Assembly (NCBI GenBank): GCA_965221595.1
Contig: OZ244900.1
Coordinates: 930,001-994,000 of the forward strand
Reading direction: 5' to 3'
Length of the DNA: 64,000 bases
DNA from: JAAXGX01 sp965221595
GTDB taxonomy: Bacteria; Acidobacteriota; Vicinamibacteria; Vicinamibacterales; UBA8438
This document shows, one piece after another, positions 57,900 to 64,000 of the stretch (positions are counted from its first letter, which is position 1; each line of letters begins with the position of its first letter). A program made the position numbers and the translations under genes. The notes under the pieces are model-generated. The model saw only the letters and a program-made list of their open reading frames with translations. It had not been told where the DNA came from and ran no database searches.

Positions 57900-58763
57900 G
57901 TGCGGATCAACCGCATCGCGATCGACTCGGTCGACGATGGCCGCGTCGACGACTTCCGCATCGTCTCCGACCCGGTGCTGATGCGCGAGCGCGGCCTGTT
58001 CGTCGCCGAGGGCCGGCTGGCGGTCGAGCGCCTGCTTGCCTCGCGGTTCCGAACGCGGGCGCTGCTGCTGACTGCCGGCGTGCTGGCGGACCTCGAGCCG
58101 GCGCTCACGACCTGCCGCGCGGGTCCCGCCGGCCTCGACGTCCATGTCACCGACTCCGCGCGGCTGCGGCAGGTCACCGGGTTCCGGTTCCATCGCGGCT
58201 GCCTCGCGCTGGGTGTGCGTCCCGCGAGCGAGGAGGACGACGACTGGCCCACGGCCCGGCCGGCGCGCCCGCTGGTGGTGCTCGAGGGCGTGTCGAATCC
58301 CGACAACGTGGGGTCCATCTTCCGCAATGCCGCGGCTTTCGGCGCCGCCGCGGTCGTGCTGTCGCCGACCTGCGCGGACCCGCTGTACCGGAAGGCCATC
58401 CGGACGTCCATGGGGACGACGCTGACGCTCCCGTTCCGCGTGGCGGAGGAGTGGCCGGGCGCGCTGCGGCGGATCAGGGGGTCGGGCGCGCGCCTCGTGT
58501 CGCTCACGCCGAACGGCCGCGCCACCGACCTGGAGACGTTCGCGGCGCTGACCCCCGGCGGCCCGCTCGCACTGCTGCTCGGCAACGAAGGGCACGGCGT
58601 GAGCGGCGCGGCGCTCGACCTGTGCGACGAGCGGGTCCGCGTGGACATCGAGCCCGCCGTGGACTCGCTCAACGTGGCCACGGCCGCGGCCATCGTGCTG
58701 CAGCGCCTGCGCGCGGCGGGGGAGAACGAAGGCGGCCGTGGCATCTCGACCTGGCCATCATGA
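57900..58763 (+). CDS. SpoU/TrmH-family RNA 2'-O-methyltransferase
   Basis: A 287-residue SPOUT methyltransferase for a ribose 2'-OH of rRNA or tRNA. The three SpoU motifs are clear: GVSNPDNVGSIFRNAAAFGA (motif 1, about 141-160), ALLLGNEGHGVSG (motif 2) and VDSLNVATAAAIVLQRL (motif 3), forming the deep trefoil knot that binds AdoMet. The N-terminal 100 residues resemble the SpoU substrate-binding domain (FVAEGRLAVERLLASRFRT). Target site not determinable. The start is GTG 57900, 18 bases after the GNAT stop. The last about 15 residues look non-conserved. Confidence 0.92.
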   Translation: MRINRIAIDSVDDGRVDDFRIVSDPVLMRERGLFVAEGRLAVERLLASRFRTRALLLTAGVLADLEPALTTCRAGPAGLDVHVTDSARLRQVTGFRFHRGCLALGVRPASEEDDDWPTARPARPLVVLEGVSNPDNVGSIFRNAAAFGAAAVVLSPTCADPLYRKAIRTSMGTTLTLPFRVAEEWPGALRRIRGSGARLVSLTPNGRATDLETFAALTPGGPLALLLGNEGHGVSGAALDLCDERVRVDIEPAVDSLNVATAAAIVLQRLRAAGENEGGRGISTWPS

Positions 58764-58902
58764 TCCGACGCCCCGGCGGTGCCGGCGACTCCCGCGGTCC
58801 GACGGCGGCTTCCGGCCGGGCTATGATTGTCAGCGGCTGGTCGCGCCGGCGGCCGGGCGGATGCGGCCGACGGCAGCCTGGGGCTCGGCGAAGGAGGCAG
58901 CG

Positions 58903-61011
58903 ATGCGCGGACCGATGACGTCGGTGCTCATGTTGGGGGCGGCCGCCGTGGCCGCGGGGTTCGGTCTGGCGGAGGTTCCCGCCGGCGGCGCGCGCGCGGC
59001 GCAGCCGCCGGGCGGCGTCGAGCTGGACGCAGACGACATCGGCGGCGTCGTCACCAGCACCAACGGCCCGGAGGCCGGCGTCTGGGTGATCGCCGAGACG
59101 ACGGACCTGCCGACGCGGTTCATTCGCAGCGTGGTGACCGACGACGCCGGTCGCTACGTCGTGCCCGACCTGCCGGAGGCGACGTACGAGGTGTTCGTGC
59201 GCGGCTACGGTCTCGTCGACTCGCCGCGGGTGTCGGCGACGCCCGGGCAGGCGCTGAATCTCGACGCCGTGGTCGCGCCCGACGCCCTGGCGGCCGCGCA
59301 GGTCTATCCGGCGGCGTGGTGGCTGTCGATGATCGAGCTGCCGCCCGGCGAGCATTCGCAGCGGGATCTGGGCAGCATGGTCACGGTCTGCCTGAGCTGT
59401 CACCAGATCGGCAACCAGGCGACGCGCGAGATCCCCGGCAGCATTCTGAACCAGGTGGACTCGCACCTCGAGGCCTGGGACCGGCGCGCGGCCATGGGGC
59501 CGATGGGCGCGGCGATGAACGCAGGCTTCCAGCGCTTCGGCCCGCAGCGGCAGATGTTCGCCGACTGGACCGCCCGCGTCGCGGCCGGCGAGGCGCCGCG
59601 GCAGACGCCGCCGCGGCCCGCCAGCTACGAGCGCAACGTCGTGGTCACGCAGTGGGACTGGGGTACCGAGTACGACGGACGCACCGACAGCACGGGTTCC
59701 GACGTGCGCGACGGCACAGTCAACGCGAACGGTCTGGTCTACGGCGTCGTCCAGCCGAGCGACATCCTGGCGGTCCTCGATCCGGTCGAGCATCGCGCCT
59801 TCAACATCCACATTCCGACCGACGCGCCGCGCATCCAGACCGACACGCCGGAGTCGCCCTACTACGGCAACGAGCCGTTCTGGGCGCGCGCCGCCGACCC
59901 GCGCAGCGTGGCCATGGACGGCGAGGGGCGCGTGTGGCTGACCGGGCGCGTCCGGGCGCAGGAGGAGCAGCCCGACTTCTGCACGGATGCGTCTAATCGG
60001 TTCGCGGACTACTTCCCTCTGCAGAACGGGCGTCGGCAGGTGTTCCTGTACGACCCGGAGACCGAGGAGTTCAGCGGCATCGACACCTGCTTCTCGGCCG
60101 ATCACAACCAGCTGAGCGGCGAGGACGTCTTCTACTACGGCTTCCGGGAAGGCGTCGGCTGGGTGGATACGAAGATCTGGGACGAGACCGGCGACGCCGA
60201 GGCGGCGCAGGGCTGGTGCCCGACCGTCATCGATACGAACGGCGACGGTGTGATCACGCCGGGCTGGACGGAGCCGGACGAGCCGGTGGACCCGGCGCGT
60301 GACCACCGCGTGGCATTCGGCTGCTACTCGCCGGCCGTCAACGACGCGGACGGCAGCATCTGGTGCTCGGACAACGGCCCGACCGACAACACGCTGGTCC
60401 GCCTCGAGCTGGGCGACAACCCGCCGCTCTCGTGCATCTCGGAGGTGTACACGCCGCCGCCTACGGTGGTGGATCCGCCGCCCTACGGCAGCGGCGGTCT
60501 GCATGTCACCCGTGACGGCGTCGCGTGGCAGGACTGGCGCGGTAGCGGCCACTTCGCCTCGTTCGACCGCAGCCGGTGCGCCGACCGGAGCGACCCGACC
60601 GCCAGCGGCCAGAGTTGTCCGGAGGGCTGGACGTTCAACCGGATGTACAAGCCGACATTCCAGAACGCCGAAATGCCCATCAACTCGGACGAGAGCTACC
60701 TGACGCAGATCGACCATCACGACGTGCTCGGCTTCGGCCCGGAAACGCCGGTCTACGGCGACGTGAACACGGACTCGCTGCAGGTCTTCCTGCCGGCGAC
60801 CGGCGAGTTCGTGACGATGCGCGTGCCGTATCCGATGGGCTTTTTCTCGCGCTCGTCGGTCGGGCGGATTGACGACCCGACCACGGGTTGGAAGGGGAAG
60901 GGCCTGTGGTCGAGCTATTCGAACTACGCGGCGTGGCACCTCGAGGGCGGTCCCGGCACGCGGCAGAAGGCCGTCAAGTTCCAGGTCCGGCCGCATCCGC
61001 TCGCCAAGTAG
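58903..61011 (+). CDS. Secreted CarboxypepD_reg / c-heme / beta-propeller protein
   Basis: A 702-residue exported protein. The signal peptide (about 1-32) is followed by a carboxypeptidase-regulatory-like beta-sandwich (GGVVTSTNGPEAGVWVIAET; TDDAGRYVVPDLPEATYEVF, about 45-115), a single c-type heme motif CLSCH (about 165-169) in TVCLSCHQIGNQATR, and a long propeller-like region with repeated NANGLVYGVVQPSDILAVLD and RSVAMDGEGRVWLTG elements similar to streptogramin lyase/NHL repeats. It is likely a periplasmic redox or lyase-type protein; the substrate is unknown. AAGGAGG lies five bases before ATG 58903, an exceptionally good site here. Confidence 0.9.
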   Translation: MRGPMTSVLMLGAAAVAAGFGLAEVPAGGARAAQPPGGVELDADDIGGVVTSTNGPEAGVWVIAETTDLPTRFIRSVVTDDAGRYVVPDLPEATYEVFVRGYGLVDSPRVSATPGQALNLDAVVAPDALAAAQVYPAAWWLSMIELPPGEHSQRDLGSMVTVCLSCHQIGNQATREIPGSILNQVDSHLEAWDRRAAMGPMGAAMNAGFQRFGPQRQMFADWTARVAAGEAPRQTPPRPASYERNVVVTQWDWGTEYDGRTDSTGSDVRDGTVNANGLVYGVVQPSDILAVLDPVEHRAFNIHIPTDAPRIQTDTPESPYYGNEPFWARAADPRSVAMDGEGRVWLTGRVRAQEEQPDFCTDASNRFADYFPLQNGRRQVFLYDPETEEFSGIDTCFSADHNQLSGEDVFYYGFREGVGWVDTKIWDETGDAEAAQGWCPTVIDTNGDGVITPGWTEPDEPVDPARDHRVAFGCYSPAVNDADGSIWCSDNGPTDNTLVRLELGDNPPLSCISEVYTPPPTVVDPPPYGSGGLHVTRDGVAWQDWRGSGHFASFDRSRCADRSDPTASGQSCPEGWTFNRMYKPTFQNAEMPINSDESYLTQIDHHDVLGFGPETPVYGDVNTDSLQVFLPATGEFVTMRVPYPMGFFSRSSVGRIDDPTTGWKGKGLWSSYSNYAAWHLEGGPGTRQKAVKFQVRPHPLAK

Positions 61012-61100
61012 GAGGAACTGCCGCACGAGGGTGATGCAACCTCACGAAGGGGCCGATGAGCCGCCCGCGGGTCTGCGCGATCGCGGCGACTGAGCGGCAG

Positions 61101-64000
61101 GTGGGCCGCGCCAAGCGGGAGGGCGTACGCGCTCGCCTGTGCGGACGTGCGCGATCGCGGCGGCTCGCAGACCGGGTTCGCGGGCCGGGGCGCGCGGCGG
61201 CTGCCTGCCTGCTGGCAATGCTGCTGCTCGGCGCCCTGCCGGCCACGCTGACGGCCCAGGGGGCGCCCGCGGCCGGGCGGCTGGTTCCCCGGGCGGGCGA
61301 CCGGGTGGCCGTGGTCCCGTTCGTCAACATCTCCGCGTTGCCGGCGGACGACTGGATCGGCGCTGGTTTCGCCGAGACGGTGGCGGTCGACCTGGAGCGA
61401 GTCGCCGACCTGGCGGCGGTCGACGGCGACATCGAGGGCGGCCTGTTGCCCCGCGACGTGGGACGCCGTCTGGGTACGCCGTGGGTCGTCTCGGGCGCCT
61501 ACCAGCGGGTCGGCGAGCGGGTGCGCATCACCGCGCGTCTCGTGCACGTGGAGACCGGCACGGTGGCGCGCACGGCCAACGTCACCGGTCGGCTCCGCGA
61601 GCTCTTCACGCTGCAGGACCGGATTGCCGCCGCGCTGACGGAGGATGATGCGGCCGCGATCGCCGAGCGGCCCGCGGCCCCGCCGGAGCCGGGACCGCCA
61701 CCCGGGATTGTCCTGCCGGGGGGCGACCGTCCCACGGCGCCGCCCGCCGCGCCGGTGGCCGCCGGCCGGGCGCCGGTCCTGGCGGCCGGCGTCATCGACG
61801 GGCCGCCTGCGCCGGTGCCGCCCGAGGTCCTCAACCGGGGCGCGGACGGCCGGGCGACGTTACTCGCGCACCGCCTCAGCGCGGAGCTGAACCTGGACGG
61901 CTCGCTCGACGAAGCTGTCTACAGCGAGATACGCGGGGCTGGCGGGTTCGTGCAGCAGTTTCCCATCGAGGGCGCGCCGGCGACGGAGGACACCGAGGTC
62001 TGGGTCTTCTACGACGACGAGAACGTCTACGTGGGGATGCGGTGCTGGGACTCCGCGCCCGAGGATCAGTGGATCGCCAACGAGATGCAGCGCGACTCGT
62101 TTCAGCTCATCCAGAACGATCGCGTCGCCGTCGCCTTCGACACGTTCTACGACCGGCGCAACGGCATGGCGTTCATGGTGAATCCCATCGGCGGCTTTTT
62201 CGACTTCGAGATCAGCGACGAGGGCAACCCCAACACCGACTGGAACACGGTCTGGGACGTGCGCACGGGCCGCTTCGAGGGTGGCTGGTCGGCCGAGATG
62301 CAGATCCCCTTCAAGTCGCTGCGCTTCCAGCAGGGGCGCTCGCAACTGTGGGGCATTCAGTTCGAGCGCCAGGTGCGGCGCAAGAACGAGACCTCGCACC
62401 TGACGCCGGTCCCCATCGCGGTGGGTCCCGGCATCTTCCGGCTCTCGGCCGCCGCCACGCTGGCCGGGCTGGAGGTGGCCTCGGAGAACCGGCGGCTGGA
62501 GGTCAAGCCCTACGCCATCGGCTCGTCGGCGACGGACCTGACGGCCAGCCCGCCCTTTACGAACCGCGGCGACGGCGATGCGGGCATCGATGCCAAGTGG
62601 GGCGTGACACAGAACCTGACGGCCGACTTCACCTACAACACGGACTTCGCGCAGGTGGAGGTGGACGAGCAGCAGGTGAACCTGACGCGCTTCAGCCTGT
62701 TCTTCCCCGAGAAGCGCGAGTTCTTCCTGGAGGCGCGCGGCATCTTCGACTTCGGGGCCGGCCCGAACCTGATCGGCACGGGAGGCGGCGGCAACAACGG
62801 CGGACGCCTGCAGGGTCCGCCCGGCACGCGCGCGGGCAACGAGGCGCCGTTGGTGTTCTTCAGCCGGCGCATCGGCCTGCAGGAGGGGCGCACGGTGCCC
62901 ATCGTCGGCGGCGGCCGGCTGACGGGCAAGGTGGGCCGCCTCAGCATCGGCGCGCTCAACATGCAGACCGCCGACGCGCCCGACGCGGACGCACTGGCGA
63001 CGAACTTCACGGTGGTGCGCGTGAAGCAGGACATCCTGCGCCGCAGCCGCATCGGCGCCATCTTCACCCGTCGCTCGGTGTCACTGGACCGCAACGGCGA
63101 GAACGACGTCTACGGCGCCGACGCCTCGTTCGCGTTCCATGACAACGTGACGTTCAACGGCTACTACGCCCGCACCCGCACCTACGGCCGCGAGGGCAAC
63201 GACGCGAGTTACCAGGGACAGTTCACGTACGACGCGGATCTGTTCGGCCTGCAGGCGGAACACCTGCTCGTCGGCGAGAACTTCAACCCGGAGGTGGGCT
63301 TCCTGCGGCGCCAGGACTTCCGGCGCTCGTTCGTGGCGGCCCACTACCGGCCCCGCCCGCGCGGCATCGAGGCCATCCGCCAGTTCACGTTCGGCGGCAG
63401 CGTCGACTACATCGAGAACGGCGCGCGCGACCTCGAGACCCGCGGCATCGGGGGGAAGTTCATCACGGAATTCGAGAACAGCGACCGGCTGACCGTCGAC
63501 CTGCTGCGCAGCTACGAGCTGCTCGTCGAGCCGTTCGAGATTGCCAGCAACGTGGCGATTCCCATTGGCGCGTACGACTTCCAGGACGTCTTCCTGTCGT
63601 ACTTCATGGGCCAGCAGCGGCAGGTCTCCGGCACCGCGTTCGTGCAGCAGGGGACGTTCTTCGGCGGCGACCTGACGGGGTTCGGCTACCGCCAGGGGCG
63701 CATCGGGTTGACGCCGCGGATGTCGATCGAGCCGACGGTGCAGATCAACCGCATCAACCTGCCGGAGGGGCGGTTCACGGCAACGGTCGCGACTACCCGC
63801 GCCACGTATACGTTCACGGCGCGGATGTTCCTGTCGGCGCTCGTGCAGTACAACTCCGCCGTCGAGCAGATGGGGACCAACGTCCGCTTCCGGTGGGAGT
63901 ACAGCCCGGGCAGCGAGCTGTTCGTGGTCTACAACGACCAGCGCGACACGACCCTGCGCCCCGGCCGGCTGCCGCTGCTGGAGAACCGCGCGTTCATCGT
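61101..64000 (+). CDS. TolB-like domain fused to DUF5916 outer-membrane protein (partial, 3' end cut)
   Basis: The gene continues past the right edge; 966 codons are visible. The N-terminus has a long Arg-rich stretch, then a signal core (CLLAMLLLGALPATLTAQ). Residues about 65-180 resemble the TolB-like N-terminal domain of adenylate-cyclase and CadC-type proteins (VAVVPFVNISALPADDWIGA; PWVVSGAYQRVGERVRITAR; LFTLQDRIAAAL). A Pro/Ala linker follows. From about 255 the protein is DUF5916: a carbohydrate-binding-9-like domain (LNLDGSLDEAVYSEI; FYDDENVYVGMRCWD) then a barrel region (DFTYNTDFAQVEVDEQQVNL; FFPEKREFFLEARGIFDFG). The start is GTG 61101; ATG 61218 would remove the basic part of the signal peptide. 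Ligand unknown. Confidence 0.85.
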   Translation, partial: MGRAKREGVRARLCGRARSRRLADRVRGPGRAAAACLLAMLLLGALPATLTAQGAPAAGRLVPRAGDRVAVVPFVNISALPADDWIGAGFAETVAVDLERVADLAAVDGDIEGGLLPRDVGRRLGTPWVVSGAYQRVGERVRITARLVHVETGTVARTANVTGRLRELFTLQDRIAAALTEDDAAAIAERPAAPPEPGPPPGIVLPGGDRPTAPPAAPVAAGRAPVLAAGVIDGPPAPVPPEVLNRGADGRATLLAHRLSAELNLDGSLDEAVYSEIRGAGGFVQQFPIEGAPATEDTEVWVFYDDENVYVGMRCWDSAPEDQWIANEMQRDSFQLIQNDRVAVAFDTFYDRRNGMAFMVNPIGGFFDFEISDEGNPNTDWNTVWDVRTGRFEGGWSAEMQIPFKSLRFQQGRSQLWGIQFERQVRRKNETSHLTPVPIAVGPGIFRLSAAATLAGLEVASENRRLEVKPYAIGSSATDLTASPPFTNRGDGDAGIDAKWGVTQNLTADFTYNTDFAQVEVDEQQVNLTRFSLFFPEKREFFLEARGIFDFGAGPNLIGTGGGGNNGGRLQGPPGTRAGNEAPLVFFSRRIGLQEGRTVPIVGGGRLTGKVGRLSIGALNMQTADAPDADALATNFTVVRVKQDILRRSRIGAIFTRRSVSLDRNGENDVYGADASFAFHDNVTFNGYYARTRTYGREGNDASYQGQFTYDADLFGLQAEHLLVGENFNPEVGFLRRQDFRRSFVAAHYRPRPRGIEAIRQFTFGGSVDYIENGARDLETRGIGGKFITEFENSDRLTVDLLRSYELLVEPFEIASNVAIPIGAYDFQDVFLSYFMGQQRQVSGTAFVQQGTFFGGDLTGFGYRQGRIGLTPRMSIEPTVQINRINLPEGRFTATVATTRATYTFTARMFLSALVQYNSAVEQMGTNVRFRWEYSPGSELFVVYNDQRDTTLRPGRLPLLENRAFI

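Noticed and set aside
58669..61026. A 785-codon open frame on the minus strand
   Set aside because: Antisense to the c-heme/propeller gene, which has a strong ribosome-binding site and signal peptide; the antisense product is compositionally biased.

Overview
This is a contiguous, gene-dense stretch of very GC-rich bacterial DNA, with no phage, plasmid or IS backbone. The gene content points to Acidobacteriota, most likely a Vicinamibacteria-like lineage. The evidence is the DUF1592/DUF1552 pair, a 'VWFA-related' secreted protein, CarboxypepD_reg+TPR exported proteins, a DUF5916 outer-membrane protein, FTR1 with a sorbosone-dehydrogenase-like protein, a PPi-type phosphofructokinase and the heme A assembly genes. 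This placement is an inference from family content; no rRNA or ribosomal-protein marker is present.

Region 1 (1-9639, mostly minus strand) is a defence-type island. It reads, in transcription order: an XRE-SNF2 helicase-DUF3883 fusion, a small retropepsin-like protease, a low-GC HEPN protein, a DUF1156 DNA methyltransferase, HicA, a small coiled-coil protein, and a DUF499 ATPase that runs off the left edge. The helicase, methyltransferase and DUF499 ATPase are the core of a known but little-characterised anti-phage/modification gene set. The protease, HEPN and HicA insertions make this version unusual. A Fic pseudogene and AT-rich DNA mark its right edge.

Region 2 (9710-20700) holds a secreted protein, an M20 dipeptidase, and a minus-strand operon for fatty-acid beta-oxidation with the same three enzymes as Bacillus fadNAE. 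An alpha/beta hydrolase sits inside the operon, and DUF1684, HAD and SirB1-type genes follow downstream.

Region 3 (20923-26430) is a duplicated divergon: a CarboxypepD_reg/TPR protein opposite a serine hydrolase, present twice. The second hydrolase is fused to a NamZ-type muramidase.

Region 4 (26527-38019) carries a glycosyltransferase, a dCTP deaminase, the cupredoxin-ctaA-ctaB-DUF420 cluster for heme A and cytochrome oxidase assembly, AlkB, an FAD amine oxidase, an M23 endopeptidase, tRNA-Glu(CTC), a cytochrome c' and an ankyrin protein.

Region 5 (38315-64000) carries the DUF1592/DUF1552 pair, PPi-phosphofructokinase, a TPR protein, a proline-racemase-superfamily enzyme, an HD hydrolase, a VWA protein and a metal-linked trio (DUF3347, FTR1, sorbosone-dehydrogenase-like). 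It continues with MetH, a TonB receptor, MutM, a GNAT, a SpoU rRNA/tRNA methylase, a c-heme/propeller protein and a TolB-DUF5916 fusion cut by the right edge. Two families of short palindromic repeats are scattered between genes and sometimes supply stop codons. Several genes have a -10-like hexamer 7-8 bases before the start codon, suggesting leaderless transcripts.
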